From NCBI GenBank assembly GCA_934364985.1, contig CAKRMU010000005.1, positions 1-64,000 of the forward strand: DNA of 64,000 bases. Reading direction: 5' to 3'. Position 1 is the first letter of the stretch. The number at the start of each line of letters is the position of its first letter. Of the stretch, positions 1-8,616 are shown piece by piece. Origin of the DNA: an uncultured Porphyromonas sp. (lineage in GTDB: Bacteria; Bacteroidota; Bacteroidia; Bacteroidales; Porphyromonadaceae). Below the pieces are notes generated by a model that saw nothing but the letters and a program-made list of their open reading frames with translations, did not search any database and was not told where the DNA came from. A program made the translations under genes and the position numbers.

Positions 1-630
1 TGCATTGAGGCGACATGGATCAACGACCGCGACCAATTTCTCTACCCCCGCGATACGTGGCAGGCAGACCGGGAGTTTCAGACGGATTGCCTTGCTTTCA
101 CCCTCTTCCACGGGCAAAACCGCATCACGTGTGCAGAGGGTACCAACCACTGGATCCCCTTTACCGAGGAGGAGGTGGGGGCAAGTGACCGCTTCGAGAG
201 CCATTTTATGACCGACTTCATCTCCGGGAGGCTACCCCTCTACACCGCAGAGGTGCCTACCGCACAGCAGGGAAGTCTATTCTCGGACGACGACATCAGC
301 ACCCAAAGCTACCCCACAGGGCAGACCCCTCTCTCCTTTTCGCCCGAAGCGTGTCTCCTCTTTGACGCCGGTCGTCGTCTCTGAAGCTATTACCACCATC
401 AGCCCGACGCCCTACCCAATGCCGGCTATTACGACATCCGCGAATACTTTCAGGGCAGAGATGATCGCGGTCGTATGAATAACTCGAGCGAAGACCAGAC
501 CTACAACGAATTATTGCGGAACCTCCGCCAAGCCCTCAAATACCTCGGTGATCATAAGATAGCACCCAAGGTGTACCTCCACGGCTTCCTACAGAGTAGC
601 ACCCCCGATACCACCACCCCGCACGAATAA
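1..630 (+). pseudogene. C-terminal part of a probable DNA methyltransferase/restriction-type protein with an in-frame TGA
   Basis: The frame is open from base 1, so the gene starts outside the window. It runs to a TGA at 382-384 and continues in the same frame to TAA at 628-630. The part before the TGA contains YPRDTW, CLAFTLFHGQNRIT and NHWIPFTEEEVGA, and the part after it contains YYDIREYFQGRDDRGRMNN. Both read as one continuous protein, and the TGA sits where a Trp (TGG) would fit before a Tyr-Tyr-His stretch. The text recalls C-terminal regions of large SAM-dependent DNA methyltransferases of Bacteroidales, but that family call is from memory. The strand is C-rich and more GC-rich than the following genes, suggesting foreign origin. 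It is most likely a nonsense-mutated gene; a sequencing error or a truncated but working protein are alternatives. Confidence 0.6.
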
Positions 631-724
631 ATTCACCCGTACACGTCGTAACGCTCATAGGGAGCCTCTATGGCTGTATGCGACATCATCGCTAACCCAA
701 ACCCACACAATGGGAGAGAAAAAT

Positions 725-762
725 ATCCCTGCCACCTATGCTTTCGCATAAATGGCAGGGAT
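725..762 (-). terminator. Intrinsic terminator of the hut operon
   Basis: A perfect 10-bp inverted repeat, ATCCCTGCCA at 725-734 and TGGCAGGGAT at 753-762, encloses an 18-nt loop. Read on the minus strand the hairpin is followed by ATTTTT. It lies about 50 nt past the stop of hutH, so it should end the hut transcript. Confidence 0.8.
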
Positions 763-810
763 TATTCAGCACAAAGTGCCTACTATGGCGTCGGTATTAC
801 CTGAGGGGTA

Positions 811-2343
811 TTACTCCCTATAGCTATAGACAAAGTCGGCAGCGTCCTGCATCTGCCGGTACATCACCACGTCGTCCTGTACCATTGGCACTACCTTCCG
901 GAAGGCATTATAAAACTTCTGAAGTGGCTCTGACGTGCTTCCTTCGCCCTTACGTAGGGCAAGGGCTTGTGCCGCATTCATCAGTTCGACACCGAGAATA
1001 GCATAGAGGTTATCAAGCAAGGGCAGCAGCTTGGTAGCGGCATTGGCACCCATAGATACGTGATCCTCCTGACCATTACTACTAACGATGCTATCGGAAG
1101 ACGCACTAAAGCAATACATCTTATTCTGACTGACCATAGCAGCCGCCGCATATTGCGGGATCATAAAACCGGAATTGAGCCCGGGCTTAGCGACAAGGAA
1201 CTCCGGTAGATGTCTCAACCCAAGGATGAGCTGTGCGGTACGTCTCTCTGAGATATTGCCAATCTCGGCTAAAGAAATAGCGAGATAATCATATACGAGA
1301 GCGAGGGGCTGTCCATGGAAGTTTCCGCCTGAGACGATCATATCATCGTCGGGGAAGATGGTAGGATTATCGGTCACCGAATTGATCTCGGTCTCAACGA
1401 CCTTCGCCACATGCTGCCAAGCGTCGTAGGAGGCTCCGTGTACCTGAGGTATGCAACGGAAGGAATATGGATCCTGTACCTGGGGCTTTGATTGCTCCTG
1501 AAGGCGACTTCCTGCCAATAGCTCCCGCATCGTTTTAGCGACATATGCCTGACCTGCATGTGGCCGCACCTCCTGAATCTGTGAGGTGAAAGGGGCACTT
1601 AGTCCGTCAAAAGCCTCAAGCGAAAGGGCGGCTACTCGTAATGCCACACGCTCGGCACGGCGGCCTAAGATAAGGGCATATACGCCATGCGAACTCATAA
1701 ACTGGGTACCATTGAGGAGTGCCAAGCCCTCTTTGCTCTTTAGGGTAATGGTCTCAAGTCCTGCCTTTTGATACGCATCCTTAGCACTCATTCGCTCTCC
1801 TTTATAGTAGACTTCGCCCTCACCGATGAGTGGGAGGAATAGCTTGGCAAGTGGTGCAAGGTCGCCGGACGCACCGAGTGACCCTTTATCGTACACGATA
1901 GGGTACATCTCGGCATTGAGCATATCTATAATCCGCTCAACAGTCTCTACTTGTACACCACTATTACCCAATGAAAGGGCATGAGCTTTGAGTAAAAGCA
2001 TCAACTTAACAACAGGCACCGGCACTTCATTACCATAGCTACAGGAGTGGCTCTTAACGAGATTTTCCTGAAGCGTAGTGAGGTCTTCGCTCGAAATACT
2101 GATATTACACAGTGAACCAAAACCGGTAGTTATGCCATAAAGAGGTCTGTCTGACTTCTCAACCTTAGCATCAAGATAGTCACGGCACTTCTGTATACGA
2201 GCTACTGCCTCCGGAGCTAATGTGTAGCTGACTTTCTCGCTAAAAATGATCTTCTCGAGGAGATCTAAGGTGAGCGAACCGCTACCTACGCTGTAGGTCA
2301 TTGGCTCCCCAAGGGTATATGGTTGGTGATTAACGACTCTCAT
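811..2343 (-). CDS. hutH: Histidine ammonia-lyase
   Basis: This cytoplasmic enzyme removes ammonia from L-histidine to give urocanate, the first step of histidine breakdown (EC 4.3.1.3). The 510-residue protein has the family's usual length. Its Ala-Ser-Gly triad at residues 158-160, within GSLGASGDLAPL, forms the autocatalytic MIO electrophile. The substrate-loop motif YGITTGFGSL lies near residue 69. It is the last gene of a minus-strand operon and starts 11 nt after fchA. A second in-frame Met at residue 15 could be the true start. Although it acts first in the pathway it is encoded last, so its level depends on read-through of the whole operon. The identification is secure. Confidence 0.97.
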   Translation of the reverse strand: MRVVNHQPYTLGEPMTYSVGSGSLTLDLLEKIIFSEKVSYTLAPEAVARIQKCRDYLDAKVEKSDRPLYGITTGFGSLCNISISSEDLTTLQENLVKSHSCSYGNEVPVPVVKLMLLLKAHALSLGNSGVQVETVERIIDMLNAEMYPIVYDKGSLGASGDLAPLAKLFLPLIGEGEVYYKGERMSAKDAYQKAGLETITLKSKEGLALLNGTQFMSSHGVYALILGRRAERVALRVAALSLEAFDGLSAPFTSQIQEVRPHAGQAYVAKTMRELLAGSRLQEQSKPQVQDPYSFRCIPQVHGASYDAWQHVAKVVETEINSVTDNPTIFPDDDMIVSGGNFHGQPLALVYDYLAISLAEIGNISERRTAQLILGLRHLPEFLVAKPGLNSGFMIPQYAAAAMVSQNKMYCFSASSDSIVSSNGQEDHVSMGANAATKLLPLLDNLYAILGVELMNAAQALALRKGEGSTSEPLQKFYNAFRKVVPMVQDDVVMYRQMQDAADFVYSYRE

Positions 2344-2354
2344 AATACTCCCCT

Positions 2355-2996
2355 TTACTGAATGGCTTTATAGGTATGAGCAAGCAACCGATGCTCTACC
2401 TCAGTGATATCTTTTTCGAGCTTTTCGCAATCGGCAGTTAGCTCTCTAACGAAAGCTTCGTCCTTGATGCTACCGAGATTGATACGGACATTAAGGATCG
2501 CTCCTATAACGCCTAAACGGCAATTCATCATCGCAATACACCCATCGGTGATGGCATTCTGATTGCCTTTCATCACCACTTTTTCGATCAGTGGTATCAA
2601 CCGGTATGTGGTCTTAGCTACCTCCATAGGCACGGTAGCAGCCACCTTTGTTGCTTCCTGAATCTTGGCACTGCGATGTGCCTTCTCCTCATCTGTCTCT
2701 TTTGGAAGCTTAAATGCCTGTGAGACTAAGTCGTATGCCTCGCTATCCTGATCTATAGCTTCGATGAGACGATGACGGATTTCGTCGGCTTTTTTAGCGA
2801 CTTCTTTCATCTCCTCCTCTACCTCTACGTACTTCTTACGCCCGATAGTGAGATTGGCAACCATCTCAGTCAGCGATGCCGAAATCGAGCCACAAAGAGC
2901 TGATACACTGCCACCCCCCGGCACCGGATCGCTACCGGCTGTTACGTCACAAAACTGACTTAGGGTATGGTCTTTTAGTAATTTCTTATCTGTCAT
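2355..2996 (-). CDS. fchA: Formimidoyltetrahydrofolate cyclodeaminase
   Basis: The enzyme converts 5-formimino-tetrahydrofolate to 5,10-methenyl-tetrahydrofolate and ammonia (EC 4.3.1.4), so it recovers the one-carbon unit released from histidine. The 213-residue protein matches the stand-alone FTCD_C family. Near its N terminus (residues 25-45) it has DPVPGGGSVSALCGSISASL, the glycine-rich signature of that family, and the rest is helical. It lies 9 nt after hutI and 11 nt before hutH. In mammals this domain is fused to the formiminotransferase; here that partner is the separate ftcD gene two positions upstream. Its presence shows that this operon uses the folate route and not direct hydrolysis by HutG or HutF. 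Confidence 0.95.
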   Translation of the reverse strand: MTDKKLLKDHTLSQFCDVTAGSDPVPGGGSVSALCGSISASLTEMVANLTIGRKKYVEVEEEMKEVAKKADEIRHRLIEAIDQDSEAYDLVSQAFKLPKETDEEKAHRSAKIQEATKVAATVPMEVAKTTYRLIPLIEKVVMKGNQNAITDGCIAMMNCRLGVIGAILNVRINLGSIKDEAFVRELTADCEKLEKDITEVEHRLLAHTYKAIQ

Positions 2997-3005
2997 AGTT
3001 GTATT

Positions 3006-4265
3006 TCAAAATTGATATGTTACGCCATTCTTAATCGTCGTGTCTACAAGATTCATCCCGAAATGATAGCTCAGGAACTTGTAGGATGGGTATTTAAGGA
3101 TCACAGCATCTCCGGCTTTGCCGACCTCTAAACTCCCTATATGCTCGTGCTGATCAATAGCTTTGGCAGCATTGATGGTAAGTGCCGATAGGGTTTCCTC
3201 TACCGTCATCTTCATATAGATTGTAGAGAGTGCGATAAGAAGTGGTATAGAAGCGGAGAAGCAACTACCCGGATTGAGGTCTGAAGCAACTGCCACACAA
3301 CACCCAGCATCTATCATCTTGCGAGCAGGGGCATAGGCATCCATCAATGAAAAAGCGGTGAGTGGTAGGCACGTTGCTACGGTATCGCTACCGGCTAATG
3401 CCTCTATGCCTTTGTCCGAAATCTTGAGCAAATGGTCCGCAGATAGGCATCCTAACTCCGCTGCAAGCTCAGCCCCACCAATGGGGACTATCTCATCGGC
3501 GTGCATCTTAGTCTTGTATCCAAGCTCCTTGGCTGCGGTAAGCAGTCGACGGGTATCATCGTGCTCAAAGACATTTTTTTCGGTAAAAATATCAACGCAT
3601 TCTGCCAATCCTTTTTCTTTAACTAACGGTAACATCTCACGAATAATAAAATCTATATATTCGTGAGGTCTACCGGCGTACTCCTTGGGTGTGTCATGAG
3701 CCCCCATGTATGTGGGGCAAAGTGTCATAGGATGGGTCTCATTTAGATGACGAATAACTTCGAGCTGGCGGATCTCGGTATCCCGATCCATACCATAGCC
3801 ACTCTTGGCTTCTGTCGTCGTTACTCCCATACGAAACATGGCATCAAGGTGCTTCGTAGCGTGCTCGTATAGCTCCTCAAAGCTGGCAGCTCGCGTCGCT
3901 TTGGTCGTCGACGCTATGCCCCCTCCTCGCTCCATTATGCTCATGTAGCTCTCACCTGCTAACCTCCACTGAAACTCGTCTTCTCGATATCCGCCAAAAA
4001 CAAGGTGGGTGTGAGAGTCTATAAACCCTGGCAAAACGCACTGACCTTTAGCATCTACGTACTCCATTCCCTCCTCTTTAGGACAAGGACCATCGCACTG
4101 TTTGCCCGCAAAGGTCACGGTGCCATCCTCAATGACAAGGACAGCCGGTCCATCGATAATGCCGATGTCACCCATAGCGGAAGCCCCCTTTCGAGGACCT
4201 CCTGCCATGGTAACTAATTGTCCGATATTATAAAGGTAGATGCTACCTTTTTCGCTCTTACGCAT
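3006..4265 (-). CDS. hutI: Imidazolonepropionase
   Basis: The enzyme hydrolyses 4-imidazolone-5-propanoate to N-formimino-L-glutamate (EC 3.5.2.7), the third step of histidine degradation. The 419-residue protein is a typical amidohydrolase. It shows the metal-binding DSHTHLVFGG at residues 83-92, later KMHADEIVPIGG with a metal-ligand His, and VASDLNPGSCFS, which carries the Asp near the metal. Its ATG lies inside the end of ftcD (8-nt overlap), implying translational coupling. The length agrees with bacterial HutI proteins (about 400-420 residues). Nothing in the reading frame looks damaged. Confidence 0.97.
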   Translation of the reverse strand: MRKSEKGSIYLYNIGQLVTMAGGPRKGASAMGDIGIIDGPAVLVIEDGTVTFAGKQCDGPCPKEEGMEYVDAKGQCVLPGFIDSHTHLVFGGYREDEFQWRLAGESYMSIMERGGGIASTTKATRAASFEELYEHATKHLDAMFRMGVTTTEAKSGYGMDRDTEIRQLEVIRHLNETHPMTLCPTYMGAHDTPKEYAGRPHEYIDFIIREMLPLVKEKGLAECVDIFTEKNVFEHDDTRRLLTAAKELGYKTKMHADEIVPIGGAELAAELGCLSADHLLKISDKGIEALAGSDTVATCLPLTAFSLMDAYAPARKMIDAGCCVAVASDLNPGSCFSASIPLLIALSTIYMKMTVEETLSALTINAAKAIDQHEHIGSLEVGKAGDAVILKYPSYKFLSYHFGMNLVDTTIKNGVTYQF

Positions 4266-5232
4266 TGGCCTTACTCAACTTATACTCAAGAATCTGCTCT
4301 ACGGAGAAACCCTCAAGCTGGAGATACTTAGTCATCTCCTCTGCCAATTGCTCAAAGGTGTATTCGCCCTCAGCTACCTCTTCTCTGTGCTGATAGTATG
4401 CTAAAGATTGCTCAAGAGCTTCTTTTGGGACGAGGCCAATGATCTCTGCACCCACAATCTTAGCTCCGTAGCGTGCAGCTTCCATGCGAACCATTTCGTG
4501 AGCACGATAAATAGCAGTGCGGGTATAATCAGTAAGGTTCATTGACACTTGAGACTGATGACGCTCTGTAAGATCAACGCCCATACCCTTGACAAAGCGA
4601 AGGCCACCACCGATAAAACGCACTCGCTTAGCTATGGCTGTAGCAACTTCGACATCCTCAGCATCGAGGTTGACGTTATACGCAACGAGTGGCATACGAC
4701 CGCCTACTGCGACAGTACCAGCCGTCGGATGGCGCTCTGCTTTACCATAATCTGGCTTCCAATCAGGATCCTTAATCTTCTCTGCCATACCCTCAAACTC
4801 ACCCTTACGGATTTTGGCTAAATTCTGACGGTGAGGAGCAGTTGCAGAATCCTCGTATAAGAAAACAGGCACTCCTATTTCCTCGCCTACAATACGCCCA
4901 ACTTCCTTTGAGAGAGCTACGGCATCCTCCTTTGTGACATTCTTAATTGGGATAAAAGGAATGACGTCAACGGCACCCATTCTTGGGTGTTGTCCTTGAT
5001 GCTTAGTGAGGTCTATCCTATCTACAGCCACTTTAACAGCCTCTATGACGGCTTCTTTTAGGGGTTCTGGTTCGCCCACTAAGGTCACTACCATTCGGTT
5101 GTGATCCTCATCATTACTGTAGTCAAGCAGTACTACGTCCTTTTTATTTCTGAGCGGAGCGAGGATAGCTTCCATCACTTCCTTATTGCGTCCTTCGCTA
5201 AAATTAGGGACGCACTCCATAATTCTATTCAT
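4258..5232 (-). CDS. ftcD: Glutamate formimidoyltransferase
   Basis: The enzyme moves the formimino group from formiminoglutamate to tetrahydrofolate, giving glutamate and 5-formimino-THF (EC 2.1.2.5). The protein has 324 residues, the size of the stand-alone transferase. It begins with MECVPNFSEGRN, the family's N-terminal signature. It continues with DHNRMVVTLVG and a QGQHPRMGAVDVIPFIP segment with the catalytic His region. It is the second gene of the operon, 14 nt behind hutU, and its last codons overlap the hutI start. Together with FchA it links histidine catabolism to the one-carbon pool that purine synthesis (purN in this window) draws on. Confidence 0.97.
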   Translation of the reverse strand: MNRIMECVPNFSEGRNKEVMEAILAPLRNKKDVVLLDYSNDEDHNRMVVTLVGEPEPLKEAVIEAVKVAVDRIDLTKHQGQHPRMGAVDVIPFIPIKNVTKEDAVALSKEVGRIVGEEIGVPVFLYEDSATAPHRQNLAKIRKGEFEGMAEKIKDPDWKPDYGKAERHPTAGTVAVGGRMPLVAYNVNLDAEDVEVATAIAKRVRFIGGGLRFVKGMGVDLTERHQSQVSMNLTDYTRTAIYRAHEMVRMEAARYGAKIVGAEIIGLVPKEALEQSLAYYQHREEVAEGEYTFEQLAEEMTKYLQLEGFSVEQILEYKLSKANA

Positions 5233-5246
5233 CTTACTATCTAAAT

Positions 5247-7238
5247 TTATATTAGGGAATTAATAATTTCGTCATCCACTAAGAAAGGCTCGGTTATATG
5301 ATAACCCTCAGAGTGGGTCTCATTGAAGTGCTTGACGGTATTCATCGCATTGGTATTACGGGCCCACGACCTACGTGCTACACCTCCCATAACATCCCAA
5401 AGCATTGACGAACGGATTATCTTATCAGCACGCTCAGAGCCATCGCAGACCATTCCAAATCCGCCATTTATGGCTTTGCCAATACCTACTCCGCCACCAT
5501 TATGTAGGGCAACGAGGCTAAACCCTCTCGCACAATTGCCTGCGAAACACTGCACTGCCATATCTGCCATAACGTTACTCCCGTCACGAATATTGGAGGT
5601 CTCACGGAATGGAGAATCGGTACCACTGACGTCGTGGTGATCCCTACCGAGCATTATCGGGCCGACCTCTCCATTACGCACCATTTCATTAAACTTGAGG
5701 GCAATATTCATACGTCCGAGTGCATCTTGGTACAAGATACGAGCTTGCGTACCCACCACTAATTGGTTTTTCTCAGCGTCTCTAATCCAAATCCAATTAT
5801 CCCTATCCTGCTCACGGCGGTTAGGGTCTATGCAGTCCATTGCTGCCTTATCGGTCTTAAGCAAATCCTCATGCTTACCACTGAGACATACCCATCTAAA
5901 TGGTCCATATCCATAATCAAAGAGCTCTGGACCCATGATATCCTCAACATAGCTTGGCCAGATAAAGCCATCTTTGTCATCGTAGCCATTACGAGAAATC
6001 TCCGTAATACCTGAGTCAAAACAGGATTTCATAAAGGCATTACCATAGTCAAAGAAGTAAGTGCCCTTTGCTACTAACTTCTTAATGATCTCGAAATGAC
6101 GACGAAGCCCCTTATCCACTTCCCGTTTAAAACCTTCCCTATCCTTGTAGAGCATCTCGGTACGCTCTTGATAGGTAAGGCTGACTGGGCAGTAACCGCC
6201 CTCATAAACGGCGTGACAACTGGTCTGGTCTGAGAGCAAATCTATATGAATATTCTTTTCGTACGCATACTCAAGGAGGTCAACAACATTACCAAGATAT
6301 GCGATGGAAGTGGGCTTACGACTCTCGATACCCTTTTTAGCCATGTCAAAAGCTTCCTCAAGGGTATGGGCGATGTGGTTGACCCATCCTTGCTCGTAGC
6401 GGATATGAATCCTGCTCTCATCTACTTCGGCTACAATGGAGGTCGCACCTGCAATATCTGCTGCTTTTGGTTGAGCACCACTCATTCCACCAAGGCCCGA
6501 CGAGATGAAGAGTTTGCCAGCAAGGTTCTCGCCCTGCTTTAGCCCCAACTTGAGCCTACCTGCGTTAAGAATGGTATTGTAGGTGCCATGTACGATACCT
6601 TGAGGTCCGATATACATCCATCCTCCTGCTGTCATCTGACCATAGTTAGCCACCCCCATCTGAGCAGCGACTTCCCAGTCCTTGATGTTGTCATACTCAC
6701 CCACCATCATCGAGTTAGTGATAATGACACGGGGGGCACTCGGGTTACTGGCGAAAAGACCAAGGGGATGTCCACTCTCCAATACAAGCGTTTGGTTTTC
6801 GGTTAATTCCTCAAGATACTTCTTAGTAAGCCGATATTGAAGCCAATTTTGGAATACCTGACCTGTCTCTCCGTAGGTCACTAGCTCATAAGGATATAGG
6901 GCGATGTCAAAGCAAAGGTTATTATCGATCATCACCTGAAAGGCTTTTCCCTCTAAGCATTTACCTTTGTATTCGTCTACCGACTTAGCTTTAAGATTCC
7001 CTTCAGGGCGATACCTGTAGGCATAAATCTTGCCACGAGTCTTGAGCTCTTCCAAAAATTCAGGAGCCAACTCCTTGTGAAGCTCTTTAGGGACATACCG
7101 TAAGGCATTGCGAAGAGCCACCTTAGTCTGCTCTTTGGTGAGTCTATACCCACGATCCGGTGCCCGCCTAATACCCTTAATAAACTCAGGGTATGCGGGA
7201 AGTGTACTATCGAGTACAAACTGCTTTTTTCCTTCCAT
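5247..7238 (-). CDS. hutU: Urocanate hydratase
   Basis: The enzyme adds water to urocanate to give imidazolonepropionate, using tightly bound NAD as an electrophile (EC 4.2.1.49). The 663-residue protein is longer than the roughly 555-residue proteobacterial enzymes and fits the long form of urocanate hydratase that I recall from Bacteroidetes. It carries GGMSGAQPKAADIAG, FISSGLGG and GRDHHDVSGTDSPFRETS, which surround the NAD and substrate sites. It is the first gene of the hut operon and starts about 200 nt after a predicted transcription start. The leader between promoter and start codon is rich in hairpins, so this gene is where any operon-wide regulation would act. Confidence 0.97.
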   Translation of the reverse strand: MEGKKQFVLDSTLPAYPEFIKGIRRAPDRGYRLTKEQTKVALRNALRYVPKELHKELAPEFLEELKTRGKIYAYRYRPEGNLKAKSVDEYKGKCLEGKAFQVMIDNNLCFDIALYPYELVTYGETGQVFQNWLQYRLTKKYLEELTENQTLVLESGHPLGLFASNPSAPRVIITNSMMVGEYDNIKDWEVAAQMGVANYGQMTAGGWMYIGPQGIVHGTYNTILNAGRLKLGLKQGENLAGKLFISSGLGGMSGAQPKAADIAGATSIVAEVDESRIHIRYEQGWVNHIAHTLEEAFDMAKKGIESRKPTSIAYLGNVVDLLEYAYEKNIHIDLLSDQTSCHAVYEGGYCPVSLTYQERTEMLYKDREGFKREVDKGLRRHFEIIKKLVAKGTYFFDYGNAFMKSCFDSGITEISRNGYDDKDGFIWPSYVEDIMGPELFDYGYGPFRWVCLSGKHEDLLKTDKAAMDCIDPNRREQDRDNWIWIRDAEKNQLVVGTQARILYQDALGRMNIALKFNEMVRNGEVGPIMLGRDHHDVSGTDSPFRETSNIRDGSNVMADMAVQCFAGNCARGFSLVALHNGGGVGIGKAINGGFGMVCDGSERADKIIRSSMLWDVMGGVARRSWARNTNAMNTVKHFNETHSEGYHITEPFLVDDEIINSLI

Positions 7239-7437
7239 ATTTAATCGGTTAATTATGTAAGTGATTGCTAAATAATGTATAGATAGACACGAATAGATAC
7301 CCTAAACCGCTTCGTGTTTTATACGAAGTAACCACTTACGGTGGCTTGGGTAGGGTGCCAGAGAGAGAGCTTGCAACTACCCTCACGCTTTCTCCTCAAA
7401 AGGATAAAGCCTATTTCGTGGCTATCATACTTGCCCA
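7239..7437 (-). promoter_or_regulatory. Structured 5' leader of the hut operon, candidate riboswitch or attenuator
   Basis: Between the predicted start of transcription and hutU lie about 200 nt with four hairpins in minus-strand order. A is GCTTT/TCCT paired with AGGA/AAAGC around a four-base loop (7387-7410). B is GGGTAG with CTACCC (7348-7382), enclosing a pyrimidine/purine-rich loop. C is CCAC/GTGG (7332-7344). D is CTTCGT/ACGAAG (7310-7328). A short alternative helix (AGCC/GGCT, 7408-7423) competes with A. I do not recognise a known riboswitch consensus, and no T-tract terminator follows D, so any control would probably act on translation or stability. The 194 nt beyond the promoter (7476-7669) hold nothing that I can support. 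Confidence 0.5.
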
Positions 7438-7444
7438 ATGCATA

Positions 7445-7475
7445 CAAAATTAGCTATTATTTTGCATCTCTCAAA
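7445..7475 (-). promoter_or_regulatory. Bacteroidetes-type promoter of the hut operon
   Basis: On the minus strand TTTG (7472-7475) is followed after exactly 19 nt by TAATTTTG (7445-7452). This fits the Bacteroidetes vegetative promoter TTTG-N19..21-TAnnTTTG at every defined position. Transcription would start near 7437, leaving the structured leader described separately. Confidence 0.75.
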
Positions 7476-7669
7476 GCAAATATCTTGTTATTGTAGAATT
7501 AATTGCAATATAGCATTAGATTCATTTACAAGACTTGCAAAATGCCATGAGGGTATGTATGCCCTAAACAATAGGATCTACAAAAAACTAAACCTCAAAG
7601 TTATAGGGTGTATTAGCTGTCAAATTAAAAATAGATATAAAAAGAATCCGCCTTACGCCCCCCGAGCAA

Positions 7670-8140
7670 CTAATAGACCCTAAGTACCTGCCCCGCTTTT
7701 GCCACACGATACGAAAGAAGAGGGGTCTTGCCGGAACCATTAATCGGGTGACCCGCCCCCAAAGCTAAGTCATAAAGGGTATGGCACACAAGACATTCTG
7801 CCGTAATTATACCACGATTCGGGTTCATCGTTACAGCGATACACTGAGGCCAACAATAGGGACAAGCAAGCTCGTATGCAGCATAATCATTTTGTGTAGT
7901 ATGTGTTACGACAATACCACAATGCCCCAATAATTGACCACTGAGCAATGGTGCATCAAAGACCTTGTACGAGTATGGCTCAAGGAGAATTGCACCCTCG
8001 TGATCAAGAGAAACCTCCAAATAAACCCCTACTCTCGGTATCGGATGCTCCTTTTCGATCTCGTTATCTTTGCTTCCACACCCTATCAACAACACGATAA
8101 AGGTAGCAAATGAGAGAAATGAGAATGCCGTAAGCCTCAT
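7670..8140 (-). CDS. Small lipoprotein with two Cys-x2-Cys pairs, Rieske-fold-like
   Basis: The 156-residue protein has a signal peptide ending in a lipobox (LLIGC, Cys at about residue 21), so it should be lipid-anchored. Its C-terminal half has CPYC and CLVCHTLYDL about 30 residues apart, then GAGHPINGSGKTPLLSYRV. This arrangement resembles Bacteroidetes lipoproteins of the Rieske fold, in which cysteine/histidine pairs hold an iron-sulfur cluster. Here the first pair is Cys-Cys where Rieske proteins have Cys-His, and the second is CxxC followed by His. It may therefore bind zinc or no metal. Its start codon overlaps the stop of the upstream SRPBCC gene by 4 nt. The function is unknown. Confidence 0.75.
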   Translation of the reverse strand: MRLTAFSFLSFATFIVLLIGCGSKDNEIEKEHPIPRVGVYLEVSLDHEGAILLEPYSYKVFDAPLLSGQLLGHCGIVVTHTTQNDYAAYELACPYCWPQCIAVTMNPNRGIITAECLVCHTLYDLALGAGHPINGSGKTPLLSYRVAKAGQVLRVY

Positions 8141-8586
8141 TTTCCCTCTAAGGATGTCCCTTTTACCAATCGGTCAAAATCAATCTGCTCAAGTACATTT
8201 GAAACCTTATCTAGTGCCGGCTCTATCTTTTTCTTAACCATACCGGAGAGGAATGGTGGAACATCTACCTCAACTGATATTTGCCCTAATGTCGTCTCCT
8301 CAGTATTCTTAGACAGATTGAGGAGTACAGAGAGAGGGATAGGTGATTTTTTGGTGCCGTACTTAACCATATTAGGAGCGATGACCTCCGTCTGCTCCAA
8401 AACGATTTGCCCGAGAGCGGGGACGCTAAATGAGAGCTCCGTCTCACCGAGCTCTAATTGATACTCACCTATATAGTCCTTAAACTTTTCAGCGATGGGA
8501 GCAAGATGTGCCGGCGATGATACCATGCTGTATATTGAGTTGATATCCTTTTTAAGTTCTATCGGTCTACTTGTAAATACTTTCAT
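8137..8586 (-). CDS. SRPBCC-fold (START/polyketide cyclase-like) protein
   Basis: The 149-residue protein has no signal peptide and should be cytoplasmic. It begins MKVFTSRPIELKKDINSIYS and ends with an amphipathic helix (KIEPALDKVSNVLEQIDFD). This matches small SRPBCC-fold proteins that in Bacteroidetes often stand next to pyrE; the fold call is from overall pattern and context, not from a catalytic motif. A GTG three bases upstream is also possible, but the ATG at 8586 is preferred. It sits 30 nt after pyrE and overlaps the lipoprotein start. The fold binds hydrophobic ligands, but none can be named here. Confidence 0.75.
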   Translation of the reverse strand: MKVFTSRPIELKKDINSIYSMVSSPAHLAPIAEKFKDYIGEYQLELGETELSFSVPALGQIVLEQTEVIAPNMVKYGTKKSPIPLSVLLNLSKNTEETTLGQISVEVDVPPFLSGMVKKKIEPALDKVSNVLEQIDFDRLVKGTSLEGK

Positions 8587-8616
8587 CACAGTATATCTAA
8601 TTATCTTACTTTGGCA

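Noticed and set aside
7321..7410. Cobalamin, SAM or THF riboswitch in the hut leader
   Set aside because: Short matches such as GCCACCGTAA were seen, but the other conserved boxes of these riboswitches are missing.
7438..7683. Open frame of 81 codons on the plus strand between hutU and the lipoprotein gene
   Set aside because: It starts inside the hut promoter on the other strand, has no recognisable motif or membrane segment, and ends inside the neighbouring gene.
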